Source: Methanosarcina sp. (GTDB lineage Archaea > Halobacteriota > Methanosarcinia > Methanosarcinales > Methanosarcinaceae). Taken from it: DNA of 5,141 bases. The stretch spans positions 1 to 5,141 of the forward strand of contig JADGNM010000217.1 of NCBI GenBank assembly GCA_017883485.1, given 5' to 3'. Under the pieces are notes generated by a model. That model saw nothing but the letters and a program-made list of their open reading frames with translations. It was not told where the DNA came from and ran no database searches. The number at the start of each line of letters is the position of its first letter. The first letter of the stretch is position 1. Shown in pieces: positions 1-5,134 of this stretch. The translations under genes and the position numbers were made by a program.

Positions 1-596
1 AGAAGGATTTTTGCTATTGGCAGCACTGTAAGCCAGACGAGAAGCACAACTGCAAGGGAAGTGTAGATTTTGCTTCGATTCTTAGTGACAAATGTACAGA
101 GATTACAAAATATTCCGTTCCATTTTCCCCTGCTTTTCATATATCCTATAAGTACTATTAAAAGGGGCAGCAGAGGAAGGATGTTTGCAAGGGGATCAAA
201 AAAATATACAGCTCTCATGATGGATGCGTCTTTACTTAAAGGGTAGAGGGGACGCATTTTCCAGTTGGTGGCATAATCAAGGTAACTGTGGGAGAAAATA
301 GCTGCAAATCCGGCAGCTGTGAAGAGGCGATCTTTTATTTTGAGCCAGATGAGGAGTGTAACAAGCAGAATGAAAAAGACAGAGTGCATGAACTCCCTGT
401 GCCCGAAAAGGTAAAAAAGCTGGTTTCTTGTCTCATGACTTACGCTGCCGCTGACCAGAACAAAAAGAGCGTATGGGATGAAATCAAGGTCAGGGAGGAT
501 TGATAGGAAAGCCAGCGCATCTCGCTTTTTTCCTTTGAAGCCAAGAACCAGGGCAATCAAGACGCCGATTCCCAGGTGAGAGAGTGTGTTTACCAT
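1..596 (-). CDS. YdjM/DUF457-family membrane metal-dependent hydrolase, copy 1 (C-terminus outside window)
   Basis: An open minus-strand frame of 198 codons starts at ATG 594-596 and runs off the left edge without a stop, so only the N-terminal part is seen. The pattern is that of the YdjM/DUF457 membrane-bound 'metal-dependent hydrolase' family: His7 in SHLGIG, the acidic PDLDFIPY motif (Asp36, Asp38), HREFMHS (His66, His71), SHSYLDY (His103, Asp107) and FFDPLAN (Asp134). Hydrophobic stretches near residues 8-20, 72-85, 135-150 and 180-198 suggest several membrane helices. Hand alignment with copy 2 gives 104 identities in 160 gap-free positions, with all of these polar residues shared. The ATG matches the position where homology to copy 2 begins. 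The ribosome-binding site is weak (CGGGA about 8 nt upstream). The family is known from conserved His/Asp residues, but no substrate is established, so the enzymatic role is inferred from the family name. It is divergent from the superoxide dismutase gene. Confidence 0.85.
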   Translation of the reverse strand, partial: MVNTLSHLGIGVLIALVLGFKGKKRDALAFLSILPDLDFIPYALFVLVSGSVSHETRNQLFYLFGHREFMHSVFFILLVTLLIWLKIKDRLFTAAGFAAIFSHSYLDYATNWKMRPLYPLSKDASIMRAVYFFDPLANILPLLPLLIVLIGYMKSRGKWNGIFCNLCTFVTKNRSKIYTSLAVVLLVWLTVLPIAKIL

Positions 597-701
597 TTGT
601 TAAATCCCGGAATGAAATCTTTTTTTTTGATAGGGCTCTTTAAACTCAGAAATAAATAAGCTTTTTAGTTTGTTCTCCTTTTACCTTTAAATAGGTTCGA
701 G

Positions 702-713
702 ATATAATTATAT
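702..713. promoter_or_regulatory. Palindromic TATA-like element in divergent spacer
   Basis: The sequence ATATAATTATAT is a perfect 12-bp palindrome lying 106 bp from the copy 1 start and 211 bp from the superoxide dismutase start. Being symmetric, it could be read as a TATA box for either gene. AT-rich palindromes also arise by chance in this kind of spacer, so this is only a candidate. Confidence 0.25.
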
Positions 714-758
714 TCTGCATTTAAATTGCTATATGGCGATTCGATGCATACTTGAAGA

Positions 759-765
759 TATAAAA
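759..765 (+). promoter_or_regulatory. TATA box candidate for superoxide dismutase
   Basis: TATAAAA is preceded by the purine-rich TGAAGA, which resembles an archaeal BRE plus TATA box. Archaeal transcription normally starts about 25 nt downstream, which predicts a start near 785-790 and a 5' leader of roughly 135 nt before the ATG at 924. Such a long leader would contain the inverted repeat at 848-899. This is a prediction from consensus only. Confidence 0.4.
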
Positions 766-847
766 CAGTGGAACAGTTTAAGAGATTAATTTCTATTAAA
801 GTGGTTAAGGGGAAATTGGTAGCAGGATTTGTAAATGGAATTTTCTT

Positions 848-899
848 TAATCGGAAAATGCAGGTTCAGATTCCTGAGCAAATTTTGTGGGACCGATTA
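848..899 (+). repeat. 7-bp inverted repeat in the superoxide dismutase leader
   Basis: TAATCGG at 848-854 is matched perfectly by CCGATTA at 893-899, with 38 nt between the arms. The second arm ends 9 nt before the AGGGG ribosome-binding site. It could form a loose stem in the leader RNA or be a split operator. The long loop makes a stable hairpin uncertain. Confidence 0.35.
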
Positions 900-908
900 T
901 TCTCTAAT

Positions 909-913
909 AGGGG
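909..913 (+). promoter_or_regulatory. Ribosome-binding site of superoxide dismutase
   Basis: AGGGG lies 10 nt before the ATG at 924 and supports that start. No other in-frame ATG exists upstream, and the family's normal N-terminus (the LPPLKYGY segment) begins within a few codons. Confidence 0.6.
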
Positions 914-923
914 AAGATAAAAT

Positions 924-1535
924 ATGGCTAAACAGTTGTATAAATTACCGCCTTTGAAATATGGATATGCAGACCTGGTGCCTTATATTTCCGAGGAACA
1001 ATTACGGATACACCATGATAAACATCACCAGGCTTATGTGACTAATGCAAATTCAATTATACAAATGATGGACAAATCGAGATCAGAAGGAACAGATTTT
1101 GATTATAAGGCAAATGCAAAAGCTCTGGCGTTTAATCTGGGCGGGCATGTCCTTCATGACTATTTCTGGTGGGAGATGACTCTTGCAAGCAATGCAAGCA
1201 AAGAAGCCGTCGGCGAATTGGCTGAAGTGATCAAACAGGACTTCGGGAATTTTGAAAGATTTAAAAAGGAGTTTTCTCAGGTAGCATCAAGCGTAGAAGG
1301 TTCAGGATGGGCAGCATTAATCTTCTGCGAGGATACTCAAAGGCTCATGATCATGCAGATAGAGAAGCACAATGTGAATTTAGTCCCGGATTATCCGATC
1401 ATTATGGATCTGGATGTTTGGGAACATGCTTACTACATTGATTATAAGAATGATCGGGCAAAATTCATAGAAGGATTCTGGAATATAATCAACTGGGAAG
1501 AAATCGATAATTACTTCAAAAGAATCCAAAAATAA
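924..1535 (+). CDS. sod: Superoxide dismutase, Fe/Mn family (archaeal type, probably iron)
   Basis: This 203-residue cytoplasmic enzyme converts superoxide to oxygen and hydrogen peroxide, a defence for an anaerobe exposed to air. All features of the Fe/Mn family are present. The N-terminal helical hairpin carries ligand His30 in HHDKHHQAYV, with gateway residues His34 and Tyr38. Ligand His78 sits in GGHVLHDYFWW. The C-terminal domain contains GSGWAAL (126-132) and the signature DVWEHAYY, giving ligands Asp164 and His168. Length is normal for the family. His149, at the position where bacterial Mn enzymes carry Gln, is the arrangement seen in archaeal and mycobacterial iron or cambialistic enzymes, so iron is the likelier metal; Gly74 is by contrast Mn-like. 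No signal peptide is seen. The gene stands alone: divergent from copy 1, convergent with copy 2, with its own TATA box and ribosome-binding site. Function is very secure; metal choice is inferred. Confidence 0.97.
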   Translation: MAKQLYKLPPLKYGYADLVPYISEEQLRIHHDKHHQAYVTNANSIIQMMDKSRSEGTDFDYKANAKALAFNLGGHVLHDYFWWEMTLASNASKEAVGELAEVIKQDFGNFERFKKEFSQVASSVEGSGWAALIFCEDTQRLMIMQIEKHNVNLVPDYPIIMDLDVWEHAYYIDYKNDRAKFIEGFWNIINWEEIDNYFKRIQK

Positions 1536-1575
1536 TCAGAAAGCGATTCCTTAATATATTTACCCTTTCATACCC

Positions 1576-1619
1576 TTCCGATTCCAATTCTTTGTTTCTT
1601 ATAAAAGATGTAATCGGAA
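1576..1619. repeat. 8-bp inverted repeat downstream of superoxide dismutase
   Basis: TTCCGATT at 1576-1583 pairs perfectly with AATCGGAA at 1612-1619 across a 28-nt loop, 41 nt after the superoxide dismutase stop. It lies between two convergent genes, so a transcript-end hairpin is possible, but the loop is long and no T-run follows directly. The same octamer AATCGGAA also occurs before the gene at 849-856. Confidence 0.35.
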
Positions 1620-1632
1620 ATTACATTATTTA

Positions 1633-1709
1633 TTAAAGCAAAATCTTTCTGGCATCGCTTAGAATTACGGTTACGAGCCCCTCTTATCGGAAACCGAGTA
1701 GACAGACAG
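1633..1709 (-). pseudogene. Decayed C-terminal fragment of a YdjM/DUF457-family paralogue
   Basis: Read on the minus strand, the segment 1703-1645 aligns with copy 2 positions 1921-1862 (residues 294-313) at 45 of 60 columns, including one deleted base. Translated with that single frameshift it reads VYSVSDKRG, then VTVILSDAR, against VYSVSEKNGC and VTVTLSNAR in copy 2. It is then closed by two consecutive stop codons (1635-1630). Ten of the 14 base substitutions fall at third codon positions, which means the two sequences diverged as coding DNA before this one was broken. It begins about 20 nt after the copy 2 stop codon, has no start, and cannot make a protein. It is either the last trace of a third tandem copy or a tail left by unequal recombination with copy 1, whose own tail lies outside the window. 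Confidence 0.75.
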
Positions 1710-1710
1710 C

Positions 1711-1723
1711 TTTTTTTTAAAAA
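1711..1723. terminator. T8A5 tract between convergent genes
   Basis: Eight T followed by five A lie between the convergent superoxide dismutase and copy 2 genes. On the minus strand the run reads as TTTTT starting 3 nt after the copy 2 stop codon. On the plus strand it is a T8 tract 175 nt beyond the superoxide dismutase stop. Archaeal termination commonly uses such T-tracts without a hairpin, so this may end transcripts from both sides. No experimental support is visible. Confidence 0.35.
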
Positions 1724-1726
1724 GAG

Positions 1727-2800
1727 TCAACCAAACCAATTTTGACTAAGCTCCTCTTCTCGATCGCCCTGTACACTTGCATTGACTTTATAGTTTTCAT
1801 CTTTCGTATCAAAAACAAACTTATAGAACGATTTAAAATAAGCCCAGTCTTCAAAATACGGGTTTCTGGCATTACTTAGAGTAACCGTAACACAGCCGTT
1901 TTTTTCGGAAACCGAATAAACAGGGTAGTCGATTTCCTGAATTACGCTTTTCTGGTACAATCTTTTTGCTCTTTCTATATAGGTAAAAGCGTCAGGGATA
2001 TTTCCGGTTACCGAGATTTTTTCAACATATTCGCTTCTTTTGACCCCTGACAGATAGCTAATTTCCAGAACTTTATAGTGGGTTGAGTTAAACGAGTATG
2101 CGGTAATGAAATCGTCCATTGATTCAGGATAGGTGTTCTGGTAACTTATTTCAGCCGCTTCATCCCCAGAGATTTGCTTGACAAGTAAGGCTTTCGAAAC
2201 TGGCGTAAAAACCATCCAGATAAGAAGTATGAAAATAAGCGAAGAATATAGCTTGTTATCTGTCAATGAGTTAGATGTCCAAAAACTGTTTAGTTCTCCT
2301 TTCAATCCTCCTCTATTTTTCAAATACCCCACGATTACAATAACCAGAGGTATTAAAGGAAGCAGGTTTAACAGGGGGTCGAAGAAATAAACTGCTCCTA
2401 TGATGGATGCATCCATACTGAATGGGTAAAGAGGGTGCATTTTCCAGGTTGTAAGATAATCCAGGTAAACGTGGGAGAGAATAGATTCAAAGCCCCCGAC
2501 CGTAAAAATCCAATCCTTTGTCGCAAACCAGATAAGAAGAGTAACCAGAAAAACGAAAAGAATTGAGTGTGTAAACTCTCTGTGCCAGAACAAATAGTAA
2601 AGCTGGTTTCTTGTCTCATGGTTCAGGCTGTTACTGGCAGAGATAAATATGGAGTATGGTATGAAATCCACATCAGGAAGAACAGAGAGAAGGGCAACGA
2701 TTTTAAACTTGTTTTCTTTTAGGCCTAAGGCCAGGCCAATAAGAACACCTACTCCTAGGTGGGAAATTGTATTTACTATAACTCTGTATTCCTGACGCAA
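1727..2800 (-). CDS. YdjM/DUF457-family membrane metal-dependent hydrolase, copy 2
   Basis: A 357-codon frame from a TTG start (2798-2800) to a TGA at 1727-1729. The N-terminal half carries the family's polar motifs: His14 in SHLGVG, PDVDFIPY (Asp43, Asp45), HREFTHS (His73, His78), SHVYLDY (His110, Asp114) and FFDPLLN (Asp141). These are candidate metal ligands. Hydrophobic segments near 15-27, 79-93, 143-160 and 186-205 suggest a multi-spanning membrane part. It is followed by a roughly 150-residue hydrophilic C-terminal domain without recognised motifs, ending in NWFG. Homology to copy 1 begins at Ile8, encoded by ATA exactly where copy 1 has ATG, so the true start is uncertain: the TTG has no clear ribosome-binding site, while an AGGA lies upstream of the ATA. 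The gene stands alone, 212 bp after the hydrolase gene on the same strand. Family assignment is good; substrate and reaction are unknown. Confidence 0.85.
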   Translation of the reverse strand: MRQEYRVIVNTISHLGVGVLIGLALGLKENKFKIVALLSVLPDVDFIPYSIFISASNSLNHETRNQLYYLFWHREFTHSILFVFLVTLLIWFATKDWIFTVGGFESILSHVYLDYLTTWKMHPLYPFSMDASIIGAVYFFDPLLNLLPLIPLVIVIVGYLKNRGGLKGELNSFWTSNSLTDNKLYSSLIFILLIWMVFTPVSKALLVKQISGDEAAEISYQNTYPESMDDFITAYSFNSTHYKVLEISYLSGVKRSEYVEKISVTGNIPDAFTYIERAKRLYQKSVIQEIDYPVYSVSEKNGCVTVTLSNARNPYFEDWAYFKSFYKFVFDTKDENYKVNASVQGDREEELSQNWFG

Positions 2801-2872
2801 TTGTATAATTAAAAATGAGAATTGAGGTTATATTGCTTTTTCGAAAAATCGTACTCGGGAGTTACAGAGTTG

Positions 2873-2897
2873 TTTTCACTTTCGAGAATAGTGAAAA
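2873..2897. repeat. Perfect 8-bp palindrome upstream of copy 2
   Basis: TTTTCACT (2873-2880) and AGTGAAAA (2890-2897) are perfect inverted copies around a 9-nt centre, with a further G-T and T-A pair outside. It lies 73-97 nt upstream of the copy 2 start. It is not followed by a T-run on the minus strand, so it fits an operator or a leader hairpin of copy 2 better than a terminator of the upstream hydrolase gene. Confidence 0.5.
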
Positions 2898-2939
2898 ATA
2901 GATAAAAACATTAAAATAAAATTTTCAGGTTGTATGCAA

Positions 2940-2952
2940 ATATATATATACA
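2940..2952 (-). promoter_or_regulatory. TA-rich promoter candidate for copy 2
   Basis: An alternating TA run, with (TA)5 at 2941-2950, lies about 140 nt upstream of the copy 2 start. Read on the minus strand it gives TATATATA, adequate for an archaeal TATA box. A start about 25 nt further on would place the palindrome at 2873-2897 inside the leader. A short TA repeat may also be simple low-complexity sequence. Confidence 0.25.
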
Positions 2953-2960
2953 CATGTATT

Positions 2961-2979
2961 TTATTAAAAAATAATAAAA
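2961..2979 (-). terminator. T-rich tract after the dienelactone hydrolase-like gene
   Basis: On the minus strand, 34 to 52 nt after the stop codon of the hydrolase gene, the sequence is almost pure T and A with a T6 run (A6 on plus at 2966-2971). This is the usual appearance of an archaeal T-tract terminator. It has no hairpin. Confidence 0.35.
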
Positions 2980-3012
2980 GTTTGCGTTTTTTCAACAATC
3001 AGACTGAATTAT

Positions 3013-3930
3013 TTAAACTTTTCTACTTGTCAGATTACATGACGAATTTTTTAGCGTCCTGTCAAAGAAGCCTATCATCTCTTTATATGCGTCCTGCGCA
3101 ACAAAGCTCTCGGAAAGTTCTCCGCTTTTTGTTATCATGAAACCGTGAGGCTCACCCTGATAAACCTTCAGTTCAAAGTATTTGTTCTGTGCGTCCAGTT
3201 CGCCTGCATATCTATAGATATCAGGTATTTTACTTGTCTGGTCTCGAGAGCCGTGTATCATAAGTATGGGCACATCTAGCTGGTCTATCAGGCTCGCAGG
3301 CTTGTCTGGCTGGATTTCTGATCCGCCTGTGTAAGGAAAACCGTACCAGGCAACTCCGGTCTTGAACTCCTTGATCCGGGGCAAGAAAAACATCGTATAC
3401 CTGCCGCCGGCACAAAAACCGGTCAGACCCAATCTTTTGGAATCAACGTCTTCCCTTTTCTCAAGGTAAGCTATGCTTTTCCTTACAAGGGCTCCTACCT
3501 CTGCATCAGACGGAGAGTTAGAATATGTCTGCCAGAAAGGAGCAATCACAACATATCCGTCTGCTGCCATCCTGTCCACCATTTTCTCATAGCCGGGCTC
3601 AAAACCTTTAAAAGAATGAATCAGCACAACAGCCGGATAATCTCCCTTAGCAGCCGGTGCTGCTGTATAAGCTGGATAAGTCAGGTTTTCACTTTTAATG
3701 TTGATTTTTAAGGTTTTAATCTGCGCTGTGCAGTCTGCGTTTTCGAAACCCAATGTCTTTTCCGAAACTGATAATTCGTTGTCGGTTACACTGCAAGTGA
3801 TTCCTGCAGCTTCTGACATCCCAGAATCAGCATTAGAGGAAACAAAAGCGTCTGAGGCATAGGCGCAACCTAAAGTGCCAAGAAAGCCCACTATAAGCAA
3901 AACCAAAAGTAATCTACTAATTATATTCAT
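3013..3930 (-). CDS. Exported dienelactone hydrolase-family alpha/beta hydrolase
   Basis: A 305-residue protein with an N-terminal signal peptide: Arg6, a hydrophobic core 7-21, and a likely cleavage site after Ala25 (CAYA before SDA), so it probably acts outside the membrane. After a roughly 45-residue linker with Cys46 and Cys67 comes an alpha/beta hydrolase domain (about 75-295). Its triad can be read directly: nucleophile Cys173 in GFCAGGRY, acid Asp230 in HGSRDQT, and His262 in GEPHGF. The first strand and turn VVLIHSFKG (101-109) supplies the oxyanion region. Cys as nucleophile is characteristic of dienelactone hydrolase (carboxymethylenebutenolidase) relatives. Classical enzymes are cytoplasmic and about 235 residues, so the extra length here is the signal and linker. 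The HEWWG-like motif of catabolic enzymes is replaced by HSFKG, so true dienelactone is unlikely to be the substrate. The ATG has a strong ribosome-binding site. Natural substrate unknown. Confidence 0.9.
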   Translation of the reverse strand: MNIISRLLLVLLIVGFLGTLGCAYASDAFVSSNADSGMSEAAGITCSVTDNELSVSEKTLGFENADCTAQIKTLKINIKSENLTYPAYTAAPAAKGDYPAVVLIHSFKGFEPGYEKMVDRMAADGYVVIAPFWQTYSNSPSDAEVGALVRKSIAYLEKREDVDSKRLGLTGFCAGGRYTMFFLPRIKEFKTGVAWYGFPYTGGSEIQPDKPASLIDQLDVPILMIHGSRDQTSKIPDIYRYAGELDAQNKYFELKVYQGEPHGFMITKSGELSESFVAQDAYKEMIGFFDRTLKNSSCNLTSRKV

Positions 3931-3934
3931 TTAA

Positions 3935-3940
3935 CCCCTC
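3935..3940 (-). promoter_or_regulatory. Ribosome-binding site of the exported hydrolase
   Basis: GAGGGG on the minus strand lies 4 nt before the ATG at 3928-3930. It is the strongest ribosome-binding site in the window and fixes the start, which in turn gives a complete signal peptide. Confidence 0.7.
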
Positions 3941-4010
3941 ACAATATTTACATACCAGGAAAATATCTTATCATCAAACAATATTTTCTGGATAGAGAAA
4001 TTCCAGGCTC

Positions 4011-4017
4011 ATATAAG
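4011..4017 (-). promoter_or_regulatory. TATA-like box for the exported hydrolase
   Basis: CTTATAT on the minus strand lies about 80 nt upstream of the ATG, predicting a start near 3985 and a leader of about 55 nt. Several other AT-rich stretches occur in the same spacer, so this is one candidate among several. Confidence 0.25.
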
Positions 4018-4241
4018 CTGCAATCTCTGTCTTCCAGATCTCGCTAAATCAAACCTTTACTGAATCGAAAATTAAACAGATAGATCCGGGTATGTCTTAA
4101 TAGAAAATTATATGTTCAGGGATATAAAATGTAAGGATTGATTTTTATCTGAAAACTAGAAGTTCGGAAGAATAAAGGCCAGAAAATGAATAACTTAACC
4201 CTTTATTTGTAGGAAATCAAAAGTAAGATGCGGTATGAAAT

Positions 4242-4274
4242 CAGATACAGCTATAAAGCCAGATACAGGTATTA
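4242..4274. repeat. Tandem pair of 15-nt direct repeats
   Basis: CAGATACAGCTATAA at 4242-4256 is followed by CAGATACAGGTATTA at 4260-4274: 13 of 15 positions identical with a period of 18 nt. Two sites less than two helical turns apart in a promoter-bearing spacer resemble a regulator-binding pair, but they lie about 310 nt from the nearest start codon and may be a chance duplication. Confidence 0.45.
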
Positions 4275-4397
4275 TATTTAAATTTCTTATATTAATCCAC
4301 TGGCTTTGCAGAAAGCCTCATTTAAAGCCATAATAAGTTTTGAAGTTCTCTGCCATAAAGCTTATAAAAAATCTTATTTTAAAGAGTATCAGTAATC

Positions 4398-5102
4398 TTA
4401 TTTTTTTGCTTCATTATCCGCCCGGAAGGCTTTCATCATTTCCCTTATTCCTTCTATTTTCTTTATGTTAGCTTCATCGTTTATTATATCTAGCTCATTG
4501 AAGGATTCGAGAGCGACCTTAGCTGCAATTGAGGCATCGTTCAGGTATCTGTCTCCTGAACTGCTCATGATGGTCTGGAGAGCAGATGCAGCCTGAAGGA
4601 CAGCATTTTCCATTTTTTCATCCTCAGCGCTTTTCCCAATTTCTTCGATAGAATTTACAATACTTCCGACAGCGTTTTGAAGGTTTTCTTGCATGGCTGT
4701 AACAGCCATTTCTTCGAGTATCAATTCTACTACGACTGCGGCCTCTTCAAGAGTCTTCTGAGCCGTAAGTTTTCCAATCTCCCCCAGACAGGAGATGCAT
4801 ATTGCGGTATTTCCCGAAACATCGGGATATTCAACCTTAGCAGCAGCTTTTCCGATTTCTCCAAGCGCGACTGTGACTGCAATGATTTCTCTTTCCTTTT
4901 TAAGAAGGGCTGCCGTATTCCCACTTTTCCCAAGCACTGAAGCTGCAAGGTTTGCTACCATTATCATCTGCTGTTCAGCAGCAGTTATCCCTATGGTTCC
5001 AAAAGAGAGAAGTACTTTGATAGTCGTGTTTTCTGTATTCTGTTCAATTTTACATTTCGACCCCCATGCAAAAATAGAACATAATTTATTTTTTTGATAC
5101 AA
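4398..5102 (-). CDS. Helical-repeat (HEAT-like) protein of unknown function
   Basis: A 234-residue frame from a TTG at 5100-5102 to a TAA at 4398-4400. I do not recognise a named gene. The protein is rich in Ala, Glu, Ile and Leu and repeats a short core, LGEIGK-like, at residues 31-42, 77-88, 103-114 and 149-160. The spacings 46, 26 and 46 mean that residues 31-102 and 103-174 are two copies of a 72-residue unit, and a weaker third unit follows to the C-terminus. This suggests a stack of alpha-hairpins like HEAT or ARM repeats, which usually bind other proteins. No signal peptide, membrane segment or catalytic motif is seen. Cysteines are at 8, 17, 102 and 105. The first 25 residues do not resemble the repeats and the start is doubtful: no in-frame ATG precedes residue 46, and an in-frame TGA lies at 5112-5114. 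The gene stands alone with its own TATA box. Confidence 0.75.
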   Translation of the reverse strand: MYQKNKLCSIFAWGSKCKIEQNTENTTIKVLLSFGTIGITAAEQQMIMVANLAASVLGKSGNTAALLKKEREIIAVTVALGEIGKAAAKVEYPDVSGNTAICISCLGEIGKLTAQKTLEEAAVVVELILEEMAVTAMQENLQNAVGSIVNSIEEIGKSAEDEKMENAVLQAASALQTIMSSSGDRYLNDASIAAKVALESFNELDIINDEANIKKIEGIREMMKAFRADNEAKK

Positions 5103-5127
5103 TATATATTTTCACTTCATGTTCAAC

Positions 5128-5134
5128 TTTTATA
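5128..5134 (-). promoter_or_regulatory. TATA box candidate for the helical-repeat gene
   Basis: TATAAAA on the minus strand, followed by G, is a good archaeal TATA box. The normal spacing predicts a transcript start near 5104-5108, only a few bases before the TTG at 5102, so the messenger would be essentially leaderless if that TTG is the start. Confidence 0.4.

Larger units (their letters stand above)
597..923. other. Divergent intergenic region between copy 1 and superoxide dismutase
   Basis: This 327-bp AT-rich spacer carries the control signals for two divergent genes. It contains a T9 run at 620-628, a 12-bp palindrome ATATAATTATAT at 702-713 that could act as a TATA-like element in either direction, a clearer TATA box at 759-765 facing the superoxide dismutase, an inverted repeat at 848-854/893-899 and a ribosome-binding site at 909-913. 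A plus-strand frame that is open from 756 and stops at 918-920 could encode a small peptide, but there is no good ribosome-binding site for it. No fragment of the neighbouring membrane-protein family was recognised here. Confidence 0.6.
3931..4397. other. Intergenic region without a supported gene
   Basis: This 467-bp AT-rich stretch separates two minus-strand genes. It holds the ribosome-binding site and promoter candidate of the exported hydrolase at its left end, a pair of direct repeats at 4242-4274, and an A6 run at 4366-4371 that reads as T6 on the minus strand and may end the transcript of the helical-repeat gene. ATCTTATTTT occurs twice near the right end (4371-4380 and 4395-4404). 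Only frames of about a dozen codons are present on either strand; I see no RNA gene. Confidence 0.6.

Noticed and set aside
288..503. 71-codon plus-strand frame over copy 1
   Set aside because: It lies antisense to a minus-strand gene with strong homology to copy 2 and has no recognisable protein features.
620..628. T9 run before copy 1 as a plus-strand terminator
   Set aside because: No plus-strand gene lies upstream of it in the window; on the minus strand it reads as an A-run in the copy 1 leader.
2178..2619. Plus- and minus-strand frames of about 70 codons inside copy 2
   Set aside because: These are shadows of the real gene: one antisense and one shifted frame, with no family features.
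2934..3140. 68-codon plus-strand frame overlapping the hydrolase 3' end
   Set aside because: It begins in the TA-rich spacer and continues antisense to the conserved hydrolase gene; it has no ribosome-binding site.
3850..3930. Lipoprotein-type lipobox at Cys22 of the exported hydrolase
   Set aside because: The TLGC context is a possible lipobox, but CAYA just after it is a better ordinary signal peptidase site; lipid attachment is not supported strongly enough to call.
4205..4250. Possible further remnant of the YdjM/DUF457 family: minus-strand GATTTCATACC (4232-4242) matches the DFIP-encoding part of copy 2 (2658-2668) and reads SDFIPH.
   Set aside because: The identity is confined to 11 nt. 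No HETRNQ or HREF equivalent follows and the preceding LPDVD codons are absent, so chance is an adequate explanation.
4677..5097. Two plus-strand frames (87 and 100 codons) and a shifted minus-strand frame over the helical-repeat gene
   Set aside because: The repeated coding sequence keeps other frames open. The minus-strand frame chosen is the one that shows the regular LGEIGK repeat.
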